Positions 29,109 through 36,504 of a DNA stretch of 64,000 nt are shown here, piece by piece. Every line of letters starts with the position of its first letter. Position 1 is the stretch's first letter. A model generated the notes under the pieces. The model saw only the letters and a program-made list of their open reading frames with translations. It was not told the DNA's origin and did no database searches. A program made the translations under genes and the position numbers. This stretch comes from Maribacter stanieri (lineage in GTDB: Bacteria > Bacteroidota > Bacteroidia > Flavobacteriales > Flavobacteriaceae): assembly GCF_900112245.1 (NCBI RefSeq), contig NZ_FOYX01000002.1, forward strand, positions 372,001 to 436,000. Reading direction: 5' to 3'.

Positions 29109-29423
29109 TTGAAAACCTTCCATAAATATATTTTATCTAATATTCTATTGCTGGTTTTTACTCTAGGGTTAGCTAATGAGTTATTATCAAAGTATTCTGA
29201 AGACCATACTGTGGTTTTTGATACGGAACAAAATGATAATCATGATGAATCTGAATCTGACGTTGACGAAGAGATTTTAGACATAGATATTCCTCACCGA
29301 GAAAAGCATCTTATACTAGCTTATTTAAGCTCCAATAATTTTACTATCAATATAAAGCTAAACTTGGCTTTCAAAATTATTGAAATCTCCCAACCAACAC
29401 CTCCACCTCAATATATAGGGTAA
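29109..29423 (+). CDS. Small exported acidic protein before the SulP gene
   Basis: 104 residues with a TTG start at 29109 (MKTFHKYILSN). A hydrophobic N-terminal helix resembles a signal peptide. A very acidic stretch follows (DTEQNDNHDESESDVDEEIL), then IPHREKHLILAYLS and a proline-rich tail PTPPPQYIG. No family is recognised. It precedes the SulP transporter by 128 bp on the same strand. The acidic stretch could bind cations, but this is speculation. Confidence 0.5.
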   Translation: MKTFHKYILSNILLLVFTLGLANELLSKYSEDHTVVFDTEQNDNHDESESDVDEEILDIDIPHREKHLILAYLSSNNFTINIKLNLAFKIIEISQPTPPPQYIG

Positions 29424-29551
29424 TAATTCATTTACACTTATAGCATACTGTATGCAGTAAGTATTCCACATTAATTATAAAAAAAAGGTCTCCTAAAGAT
29501 TATTTACATCTTAATGGGACAATATCTTATATATTCAAATTTAAAATTTTC

Positions 29552-31111
29552 ATGAAATTATTAAAACATTGGAAAAAAGACTTACCTGCTAGTCTTGTCG
29601 TATTCTTTGTCGCATTACCATTATGCTTAGGCGTAGCTTTAGCCAGTGGAGCACCTCCTTTTGCAGGACTAATAGCTGGTTTAATTGGTGGTGTTTTAGT
29701 TGGCTATCTTTCTGGCTCGTCAATTGGAGTCAGTGGTCCGGCTGCAGGTTTAGTCGTTATTGTTTTTAATGCTATTGCTGATTTAGGAAGTTACGAGCTT
29801 TTTCTTACCGCTGTAATTTTAGCTGGTATCATTCAAATTCTACTAGGTATATTTCGTGCGGGAGTAATTGGGTATTACTTTCCCTCTGCGGTAATAAAGG
29901 GAATGTTATGTGCCATAGGAATTATGATTTTCGTTCAACAGATTCCTCTAGCATTTGGATTTAGCGGTGATGTCAATACCGACAGAATTGATTTAAGCGG
30001 TTTGCATGACCAAATTACACCTGGAGCCATATTAATTACAATAATTTCTTTAAGTATATTATTAATTTGGGATGGTATACTAGCAAAAAAAAATAAAATT
30101 TTTAAGCTCGTTCCTGCTCCTTTAATAGCTGTAATTGTGGGAATAGTAATTTACATCACTTTTGGGAAATCTGGTTTCCTAGAACTACATGAAAGTCAGC
30201 TTGTAAGTGTACCAATACCAAATGATGTAGCTTCCTTTATGGGACAATTTACACTACCTGATTTTTCTGCATTAACCGATAAAAAGGTATATATAACAGC
30301 GTTTACCATAGCCATTGTGGCAAGTTTAGAAACTTTATTGAGCGTAGAGGCTTCAGATAAACTTGACCCTTTAAAAAGACAAACCCCCACCAATAGAGAG
30401 TTGATTGCCCAAGGCATTGGAAATAGTGTTTCTGGTTTAATTGGCGGTATACCTATAACGCAAGTTGTAGTTCGCAGTTCTGCAAATGTAATGAGCGGAG
30501 CCATGACAAAACTTTCTGCAATTTTGCATGGTATACTAATCCTTATAAGTGTAATTGCAATCCCTACACTATTGAATCTAATACCACAAGCTGTTTTAGC
30601 TAGTGTTCTTTTGGTAATAGGTTATAAGCTTGCTAGCCCTAAATCTTTTATTCAAATGTATAAATTGGGTAAAGCGCAGTTTATTCCATTTATTATAACG
30701 GTAATCGGTATTGTAACTACAGATTTATTAAAGGGTATTTTAATAGGTTTAACCGTGGGTTTAATCGTAGTTCTTTTAAAGTCTTATTACAACTCTCACC
30801 AACTGCTAGTAAAGGAGGATAACGGTAAAAGGAATGTATTTCACATTAATTTTGCCGAAGAGGTTACCTTTATTAATAAAGGTCCTATCATGAAAGAGCT
30901 AGATGCCTTGAAAAATGATTCTTATCTGGAATTGGATTTTAGAAAAACAAAAGTACTAGACTATGATATTCTTGAATATTTAGATGAATTTTCTATTAAG
31001 GCGAAGAATAACAATATCGATATTAAAATGATTGCAGAAAAGGAAACTTTAGATAATCCGGAAAGTTTTAGAAAATATTTCGGACACCAAGTATTCCATT
31101 TAGAGCATTAA
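29552..31111 (+). CDS. SulP-family anion transporter (probable bicarbonate transporter)
   Basis: 519 residues. The N-terminal 400 form the SulP membrane domain (KDLPASLVVFFVALPLCLGVALASG, ISGSSIG-type loop, GGIPITQVVVRSSANV). The C-terminal 110 resemble a STAS domain (VFHINFAEEVTFINKG, LELDFRKTKVLDYDILEYL). SulP carriers move sulfate or bicarbonate across the inner membrane, usually with sodium. A beta-carbonic anhydrase gene begins 13 bp downstream, a pairing known for bicarbonate uptake (BicA-like), so inorganic carbon is the most likely substrate. Confidence 0.9.
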   Translation: MKLLKHWKKDLPASLVVFFVALPLCLGVALASGAPPFAGLIAGLIGGVLVGYLSGSSIGVSGPAAGLVVIVFNAIADLGSYELFLTAVILAGIIQILLGIFRAGVIGYYFPSAVIKGMLCAIGIMIFVQQIPLAFGFSGDVNTDRIDLSGLHDQITPGAILITIISLSILLIWDGILAKKNKIFKLVPAPLIAVIVGIVIYITFGKSGFLELHESQLVSVPIPNDVASFMGQFTLPDFSALTDKKVYITAFTIAIVASLETLLSVEASDKLDPLKRQTPTNRELIAQGIGNSVSGLIGGIPITQVVVRSSANVMSGAMTKLSAILHGILILISVIAIPTLLNLIPQAVLASVLLVIGYKLASPKSFIQMYKLGKAQFIPFIITVIGIVTTDLLKGILIGLTVGLIVVLLKSYYNSHQLLVKEDNGKRNVFHINFAEEVTFINKGPIMKELDALKNDSYLELDFRKTKVLDYDILEYLDEFSIKAKNNNIDIKMIAEKETLDNPESFRKYFGHQVFHLEH

Positions 31112-31124
31112 TAGTTAAAAAAAT

Positions 31125-31766
31125 ATGAAATTAGATTTTTATAAAAGCTTGATTGAAAATAATAAAAAATGGGTCGAATCTAAATTAGATGATGACCCAG
31201 ATTTTTTCAAGAAACTAGAGAAAGGACAACAACCACCACTTTTATGGATCGGTTGTTCCGATAGTCGTGTACCTGCCAACGAGATAATTGGGGCTAAACC
31301 AGGTGAGGTCTTTGTACATAGAAACATAGCGAATATGGTAGTGCACTCAGACATGAACATGTTAAGTGTTTTAGACTACGCGGTAAATGTGCTTAAAATA
31401 AAACATATTATCGTGTGCGGCCATTATGGCTGTGGTGGTGTAAAAGCGGCCATGGGAAGCAAATCTTACGGGTTAGCCGATAATTGGATACGCCACATTA
31501 GAGATGTCTATAGGCAGCACCAACTAGAGCTAGGAGAGATTAAAGAAGAAACCAAGCTCTTTGACCGTTTTGTTGAATTCAATGCTGTTGAACAGGTCTA
31601 TAATCTCGCAAAAACGTCTATTGTACAAAATGCTTGGGAAAGAGGTCAAGACCTTTATTTACACGGTTGGGTATATGGTGTTGGTACAGGAATCGTAAAA
31701 GATTTAGATGTTAATTTTAGCTGCAACTCTCAATTAGAAGAATTTTATAAACTTGGAATCCTTTAG
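31125..31766 (+). CDS. can: Beta-class carbonic anhydrase
   Basis: 213 residues. Zinc ligands are C44 in IGCSDSRVPANEI, H100 and C103 in CGHYGCGGVKAA. The D46-R48 pair of the beta class is present. It interconverts CO2 and bicarbonate in the cytosol. It directly follows the SulP gene, so it would convert imported bicarbonate for carboxylases or hold it in the cell. No terminator is visible in the 78-bp gap to the convergent gene. Confidence 0.95.
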   Translation: MKLDFYKSLIENNKKWVESKLDDDPDFFKKLEKGQQPPLLWIGCSDSRVPANEIIGAKPGEVFVHRNIANMVVHSDMNMLSVLDYAVNVLKIKHIIVCGHYGCGGVKAAMGSKSYGLADNWIRHIRDVYRQHQLELGEIKEETKLFDRFVEFNAVEQVYNLAKTSIVQNAWERGQDLYLHGWVYGVGTGIVKDLDVNFSCNSQLEEFYKLGIL

Positions 31767-31844
31767 TTATAACTTTTTGTTGTATATAAAATCAATGGAG
31801 GGGTTTTATGTAATTGCCTATTGTATTTTTTTCAATTAGAATTA

Positions 31845-32390
31845 TTAATCTTTAAAAATGTGGGTATTAAAGCCATCAATACTTTTAGTGTTTTTATTTC
31901 TCCAATACGCTTCAATTTTTTCCGCCCCTTGTTTTTCTGCCCAATTATTCAGTGTTGTCCGTTCTTCTTTAAAATCCATAAACGGAACAGCAAAACCGCA
32001 AGAAGTCTGCACTAAATCTACATTCATTTCAATTATTTGCCTTGCCCCTACATTCTCAGGAAACAGTTGAGAAAAGTCATTAAAAATACTGTCACGTTTA
32101 TGATAAATTTTGGCTTCGCCATATAATCTTAAAATCATGGGCTTACCTTCAAAAGCACAGAACATGATGGTCATTCTATTATTCTTCAACAAATGAGCTG
32201 CAGTTTCATTACCACTACCCGTAAGGTTTAACCAAACAATTTTATTCTGATTGATTACTCTAAAAGAATCTGTACCTTTTGGCGATACATTTACATTGCC
32301 TTCAGCAGCAGCTGTACCCACAAAAAATATCTTCTGGTTTTCTATGAATTCTTGTAATGCGGGAGTGATAGCATCTAATTTCTTTCCCAT
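31845..32390 (-). CDS. Pyridoxamine 5'-phosphate oxidase family protein
   Basis: 181 residues with a split-barrel flavin-binding fold (FFVGTAAAEGNVNVSPKGTDSF, KIVWLNLTGSGNETAAHL, MTIMFCAFEGKPMILRLYG). The family includes many FMN or F420 enzymes unrelated to vitamin B6. Here the specific PNPOx substrate residues are not evident, so a general FMN-dependent reductase or oxidase is the safer name. It has no close partner: upstream lies the gene fragment at 32443-32751. Confidence 0.82.
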   Translation of the reverse strand: MGKKLDAITPALQEFIENQKIFFVGTAAAEGNVNVSPKGTDSFRVINQNKIVWLNLTGSGNETAAHLLKNNRMTIMFCAFEGKPMILRLYGEAKIYHKRDSIFNDFSQLFPENVGARQIIEMNVDLVQTSCGFAVPFMDFKEERTTLNNWAEKQGAEKIEAYWRNKNTKSIDGFNTHIFKD

Positions 32391-32442
32391 GGTTTCTTGT
32401 TTGATTGATGATCGACCTAATTTACTACCCTTAAAAAGGTTA

Positions 32443-32751
32443 TCATAAACTGGCTATCATTTTTGGTAAATTAATCTTCTCGGCTTTAGTAAATTTTATA
32501 TCACGTACATATTCCATTTTACCCCATAAATACGTATTTCCTTTTAGACCTTTAGTCATTCTCATTCTACGGTTAAGTCGTTTTGTTTCTTGCTCGGTCA
32601 CCATTCTTCTTTCATCAAGCTCTCCATATAATTTTATTACCGGATGGTCAGAAAGTTTGTCTTTAAATAATGCCCCAAGCCAAAAGACCCGACTACTGTT
32701 TACCCCAAGAAAGCATACATTTTGGTTTGTTTTAGCATGCTTAGGTAATAA
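32443..32751 (-). pseudogene. C-terminal gene fragment without a start
   Basis: A minus-strand frame of about 102 codons is open from just after an in-frame TAA (32752-32754) to a TGA at 32443. No ATG or TTG exists before the middle. It reads like genuine protein: LPKHAKTNQNVCFLGVNSS, then RVFWLGALFKDKLSDHPVIK, LYGELDERR, RLNRRMRMTKGLKGN, TYLWGKMEYVRDIKF and TKAEKINLPKMIASL. The family is not recognised. The N-terminal part is missing, so it is most likely the decayed tail of a gene whose front was lost. It lies at the low-coordinate end of the cassette-like region. Confidence 0.6.
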
Positions 32752-32840
32752 TTAATGAATATAAACTTTTAACCTTATGAACTTAGTCTGAATTATTATA
32801 AGGTTTTAGTGCCAACAAATTTTCACGTTCTATTTAGCAT

Positions 32841-33440
32841 TTAATAAACAATAAATTCAGGAAAAAGTTCAGATTTGAGTGAACTCCACTCCTCTTTTAT
32901 AATACTATAATAAACATCGGTTCTACTTTCTCCACTAGCAGCGATATAGTTATTTCTGAAAACGCCCTCTTTCTGCGCACCTAATTTTTCAACGGCTTTT
33001 TGAGACCTTAAGTTTGCTTTATCAACACTAAACTGTATTCTTCTAAATCCAATATTTTCAAAACCAAAATTCAATAATTCGTATTTACAAGCTTTGTTTA
33101 ATCCTGTGCCTTGAAATTCTGTACCGTACCAGGTCCAGCCAATTTCACATTTTTGATTTGCGGTATTTACATTTCCATATCTTGTACAACCTGCCACTCT
33201 ATCAGTTTCTTTATCGATAATTAAGAAGGGATAACACAAGCGATTATTTTTGTCCTTAATCGTTTTTGCAATATAGTTTTTTAAGCCTTGTTCGTTATTT
33301 ATGCTCATTCCCATAAATTTCCAAATTTCTTTATCGAAGATTATTTCTTTGAGCTCCTCATTTCTTTCATTATCAAAAGGGACAAGTAAAACCCTGTCGT
33401 TTTCTAGCTGAATATTGGATTTAAGTATTTTTACTTTCAT
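32841..33440 (-). CDS. GNAT acetyltransferase (RimJ/RimL type)
   Basis: 199 residues from ATG 33440 (MKVKILKSNIQLEN). A TTG frame reaching into the upstream repeat is not used. The fold matches RimJ/RimL-like N-acetyltransferases (LLVPFDNERNEELKEIIFD, CEIGWTWYGTEFQGTGLNKACKY with the acetyl-CoA loop, FSVDKANLRSQKAVEKLGA). It would acetylate a protein N-terminus or small amine in the cytosol. It is one of the same-strand genes in a repeat-separated array, and a repeat copy begins 30 bp upstream of its start. Confidence 0.85.
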   Translation of the reverse strand: MKVKILKSNIQLENDRVLLVPFDNERNEELKEIIFDKEIWKFMGMSINNEQGLKNYIAKTIKDKNNRLCYPFLIIDKETDRVAGCTRYGNVNTANQKCEIGWTWYGTEFQGTGLNKACKYELLNFGFENIGFRRIQFSVDKANLRSQKAVEKLGAQKEGVFRNNYIAASGESRTDVYYSIIKEEWSSLKSELFPEFIVY

Positions 33441-33469
33441 TTTTTTATTTTCACTTTTTAAGCCTGTTG

Positions 33470-33635
33470 CCAACGTTTGGTCTAAGCCTTATGCAGAATC
33501 AAGAAATTATTTCATTGCTGTCCGTGCACGAAGCTAAAGCTTTTTGTCTGCCTATACCGAAAAGATGCGTTCGGGCGACTTTAGTTTTATTTTTAATTTT
33601 TCAAAATCAACAAGTTTAGCGAGTTTATAACTCTG
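33470..33635 (-). repeat. Cassette-junction repeat copy 1
   Basis: Non-coding, between two minus-strand genes. Its low-coordinate end (33470-33540) shares CCAACGTTTG, CTAAGC and GCACGAAGCTAA in the same order with copy 3 (35649-35722). A small central stem (GAAA/TTTC around 33503-33513) is flanked by imperfect complementary arms. The high-coordinate end (33613-33635) carries AGTTTAGCGAGTTTATAA, related to the AGATTTAGCGAC module of copies 2 and 3. Confidence 0.65.
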
Positions 33636-33690
33636 TGGTTATACAGCCATACATATTCCCTACTACATTATCCTAAACTCTATATAAGAT

Positions 33691-34323
33691 TTATTCAATA
33701 TAGGAAGTAGTCTTTTCTTTTTCATATAGTTTATTCTCCTTAGGCTGAATAATCCAAATGCCAATAAAATAAAACCACAACAGAAAAAATTCCCCAGCAA
33801 AATCTCCAAATTCAACTTTCCTTTGTAGTTCAGCAGTTTTAAATGTTTTTGCGGCAAAATACATAGAATATAAAATACAAAACATAGACAACAAATGAAG
33901 CGGTAAAATAATAGCAAAAATGTAACCGCTAATAGAGAATCCACGTGGTAATATTTCAGGTGAAAATCTGCTCATAAAGACCATCATAAGCACGATATAA
34001 ACAAGTGGTATAAAAAATAGAATTTTGAATTTTCCAACCTTCATTTTAATACCATTAGGATTGCTTTGTTGAAGTCCAATGGCTATTGACCAAATCCAAC
34101 CAAAAAAGATAAGAATGAAAAAAATAGTTATGAATGGGAAAAAATCGAATAGAATGAATTTCTCGCTTACAACTTCTGTATATCCTTCACTTCCAGACAA
34201 TTGCTCCATAGGAGTTTGAATTCTAAATATTCTTGTCAAAAAATAAACCTGGAAAATTAATGGAATCCCTAACATGATTATAAAAAGTTGCCAATGTTTG
34301 GCTTTTAAAAAAAGTTGAATCAT
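33691..34323 (-). CDS. Membrane protein of unknown function
   Basis: 210 residues with about four or five hydrophobic segments (WQLFIIMLGIPLIFQVYFL, FFPFITIFFILIFFGWIW, FKILFFIPLVYIVLMMVF, GYIFAIILPLHLLSMFCI, GEFFLLWFYFIGIWIIQP). The cytosolic tail is charged. No family is recognised. It is one of the same-strand genes in the repeat-separated region. The 94-bp gap to the DUF4269 gene upstream holds no recognisable repeat copy. Confidence 0.65.
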   Translation of the reverse strand: MIQLFLKAKHWQLFIIMLGIPLIFQVYFLTRIFRIQTPMEQLSGSEGYTEVVSEKFILFDFFPFITIFFILIFFGWIWSIAIGLQQSNPNGIKMKVGKFKILFFIPLVYIVLMMVFMSRFSPEILPRGFSISGYIFAIILPLHLLSMFCILYSMYFAAKTFKTAELQRKVEFGDFAGEFFLLWFYFIGIWIIQPKENKLYEKEKTTSYIE

Positions 34324-34417
34324 ATGATGATTTGAGTTGGTTTAAATAGTGATGATTGACTTAATATAAGAATAGTATTTAGTTGGTATAAACAGCTTTT
34401 CTTGAGAAAGGAATTAA

Positions 34418-34957
34418 CTATACACCTTCTTTACTATCTAGTTTTAATAATTCAACGTATGAATTTCCATTTAACCCTAATAATTTAGCAAATGCAGGTT
34501 CAGTTTTTATTCCGCTAAATTTTAACTTTATTATCTTTTCTTCAAAATCAATTCCTTTTTCTTTTAATATTCTACTTTCTATATTCATATGCCGATATGC
34601 GTTTTGTTCTTCGGTTGGAATATTTTGCCCAAAAATCTCAAATAAAAAATTATCCGTTCTAAACTCCGCTATAGTTGATTCTATTCCGTTTTGTTCGGTT
34701 GAGTAAATTTTAAAATCTTTATTGTCCGAAAACTCCTGAAGTAGGTGTTTAGAAAATTCAGAATGGTTTTCGCATTCGCAAATAATATCTAAATCACTTT
34801 CAGGTATATCAATTCCGATAGGAATTGTTCCTGTCAAAATAGGATTATACTTTTCTAGTTTCTCAAAAATTCTATGTTTTTTAATTTCAGAAAAAGCACA
34901 CTTTTGCCTCTCGTTCCCATATTTTAAATATTCGATATTTCTAAAATTTTCAATCAA
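34418..34957 (-). CDS. DUF4269 nucleotidyltransferase-like protein
   Basis: 179 residues with a TTG start at 34957 (MIENFRNIEYLKYG), since no ATG is near. The nucleotidyltransferase-like core is GTIPIGIDIPESDLDIICE, with two acidic residues spaced as in the pol-beta fold, followed by a third acidic strand (FLFEIFGQN). This matches DUF4269. Family members are typical accessory genes with unknown substrates; drug or tRNA modification is possible. A repeat copy lies upstream. Confidence 0.75.
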   Translation of the reverse strand: MIENFRNIEYLKYGNERQKCAFSEIKKHRIFEKLEKYNPILTGTIPIGIDIPESDLDIICECENHSEFSKHLLQEFSDNKDFKIYSTEQNGIESTIAEFRTDNFLFEIFGQNIPTEEQNAYRHMNIESRILKEKGIDFEEKIIKLKFSGIKTEPAFAKLLGLNGNSYVELLKLDSKEGV

Positions 34958-34976
34958 ACCTTGGTTTTTCTAATGG

Positions 34977-35153
34977 TTTACAACATATTGGCTATAGTAG
35001 TGTATCTCGGTTATTTTGTTTTCATTTTATGAGGCAACCTCTATTAATTACTTTTCTTTAGACTCTAATTTTTCTTTTTCTAAATTACTTAACATTAGAT
35101 TTAGCGACTTTATAAATTTACAGACCTTTCGATTAAGTTCTAAAGTCCGCATT
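34977..35153 (-). repeat. Cassette-junction repeat copy 2
   Basis: Non-coding, between the DUF4269 and GNAT genes. At 35097-35153 it carries the ordered words AGATTTAGCGAC, ATAAAT, ACAGACCTT and AAAGTCCGCATTA, shared with copy 3. Its other end (34977-35000) has ACAACATATTGGCTATAG, related to the TTGGCTACAACAT word at 36421-36433. The middle is unrelated to copy 3. A small palindrome GAGGCAACCTC sits at 35031-35041. Confidence 0.65.
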
Positions 35154-35173
35154 ACGTTTAGGTTTTATTGGCA

Positions 35174-35629
35174 TTAGTTTTTTATTCCGTTATATACATT
35201 TGGGTTATGTTTCTCCATATAAAACTTAGGATTTGGTAATTCTGTAAAACCAAACTTTTTATAAAGCCATTCTGCGGTATCAGTTAATAAAATCCATCGT
35301 CTTAATCCTTGTAGATTTGGATGCTCCATTATTTCGTTTATCAGCCATTTACTCAATCCCTTTCCTCTATATTCTTTTAAAACATAAACATCTCCTAAGT
35401 ACGCAATAGTTGAATAGTCTGAAATTATTCTAGCAAAGCCAATTTGGTTGTTTTCGTAATAAAGCCCAAAGTTCAATGAGTTTTCAATTGAAGTTTTCAA
35501 AGTATTGATTGGAATTCCTTTAACCCACTCCGTTTCGTTTGCAAGGAATTTGTGAATGCTCAAAATATCTAATTTATCCTTGTCGGTTGAAATGGTATAT
35601 TCATTTCTATGAGCTTCTCTAATTTTCAT
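35174..35629 (-). CDS. GNAT acetyltransferase
   Basis: 151 residues, ATG start. The GNAT core is clear: IGFARIISDYSTIAYLGDVY for strands 2-4, VLKEYRGKGLSKWLI as the acetyl-CoA-binding V/I-x-x-x-x-R-G-x-G motif, and WLYKKFGFTELPNP at the end. It is a stand-alone cytosolic acetyltransferase of unknown substrate. It is flanked on both sides by related repeat copies, exactly as a cassette gene would be. Confidence 0.87.
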   Translation of the reverse strand: MKIREAHRNEYTISTDKDKLDILSIHKFLANETEWVKGIPINTLKTSIENSLNFGLYYENNQIGFARIISDYSTIAYLGDVYVLKEYRGKGLSKWLINEIMEHPNLQGLRRWILLTDTAEWLYKKFGFTELPNPKFYMEKHNPNVYNGIKN

Positions 35630-35648
35630 TTCAGCTTCGTAATTTATA

Positions 35649-35848
35649 CCAACGTTTGAGCTAAGCGTAGTGCGGAAGTAAGGAAACTTTTCGTTTCCGT
35701 CTACGCACGAAGCTAAGGCTTATTGTTTTGATTTATTTTTACTATTCCAAAGCTAAATCCATAAGATTTAGCGACCTCATAAATATACACAGACCTTGGC
35801 GTAATCACCAAAGTCCGCATTAATTATGGGTGTTGTTGTAGCCAGTAA
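35649..35848 (-). repeat. Cassette-junction repeat copy 3 (fullest copy)
   Basis: Contains both modules. 35649-35722 holds CCAACGTTTG, CTAAGC and GCACGAAGCTAA around a hairpin core (GGAAAC 35682-35687, loop TTTTC, GTTTCC 35693-35698) with longer imperfect arms. 35764-35822 holds AGATTTAGCGAC to AAAGTCCGCATTA, shared with copy 2. The right edge ends in GTTGTTGTAGCCAGT (35833-35847), an inverted relative of the word upstream of the next gene. Confidence 0.75.
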
Positions 35849-35852
35849 TTAT

Positions 35853-36407
35853 TTATTTCATGGACTTCCATTTCTCAAAATTTATTTCCCTAATGGGATA
35901 TGCAGGGTTCTTAAAAGTCCATTCATTCTCAATCCATTTTTTTACCGTTTTAAACAGAATTGAGTCAAGTCCGTTTGCAACCTCACTTTGTCGGACCCAC
36001 ATATATATTTCAGCATCAAAATCAGCCTTTTTGGAAGGTTCAATATACAAACATCCAAGTACTTGACTTTCATCTAAACTTACAACAGTATATGCGAACG
36101 AACTTCGCATTTGGAACTCTTTTTGATGCCAACCTAAATCAATCAAATCCTGTTCGAATGACAAATCCTCTGTTGGCCATTCCCATATTGGCAGGAACAT
36201 TTCTTGTAAATGGCTAAGACTTGTCATAACCGCGTCATAATCTTTTACAACGTCGTTCACGGTTAGCATTCTAATTCTGAAATGTTGATTCTCAAGTGTA
36301 TCAGGTACTATAAAATCTGCAGGTACAAATGTTTTGTTTTGAGATAAAACTATTTGTGGAAGCACAAATAGGATAATGGTTATCAGAGTAACTATTGATT
36401 TTTTCAT
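35853..36407 (-). CDS. GNAT-like protein with an N-terminal signal peptide
   Basis: 184 residues. The first 22 look like a type I signal peptide (MKKSIVTLITIILFVLPQ, cleavage near VLSQ). The remainder resembles GNAT acetyltransferases (FRIRMLTVNDVVKDYDAVM, FAYTVVSLDESQVLGCLYIE, DAEIYMWVRQSEVANGLDSI). The usual acetyl-CoA loop is weak. Export of a GNAT fold is unusual because acetyl-CoA is cytosolic. It is the last gene of the repeat-separated array and is bounded by inverted TGTTGTAGCCA words. Confidence 0.65.
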   Translation of the reverse strand: MKKSIVTLITIILFVLPQIVLSQNKTFVPADFIVPDTLENQHFRIRMLTVNDVVKDYDAVMTSLSHLQEMFLPIWEWPTEDLSFEQDLIDLGWHQKEFQMRSSFAYTVVSLDESQVLGCLYIEPSKKADFDAEIYMWVRQSEVANGLDSILFKTVKKWIENEWTFKNPAYPIREINFEKWKSMK

Positions 36408-36413
36408 ATGTTT

Positions 36414-36433
36414 GGTTTTATTGGCTACAACAT
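36414..36433 (-). repeat. Isolated junction word upstream of the secreted GNAT
   Basis: GGTTTTATTGGCTACAACAT directly precedes (in gene direction) the exported GNAT-like gene. TGGCTACAACA here is the reverse complement of TGTTGTAGCCA within copy 3 at 35835-35845, so the two words flank that gene as an inverted pair. No longer repeat module is visible here. Confidence 0.5.
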
Positions 36434-36504
36434 TTGAATATACATACCATGGTACGTATATTTTCTTTTATAAATACTTTAATAATACTGAAGTAGCTGA
36501 GGAA

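Noticed and set aside
32443-36433. Classical integron with attC sites and an integron integrase
   Set aside because: The junction repeats do not show the canonical attC cores (the GTTRRRY/RYYYAAC pair is not met), and no tyrosine-recombinase gene is present in the window. Only a cassette-like arrangement is claimed.
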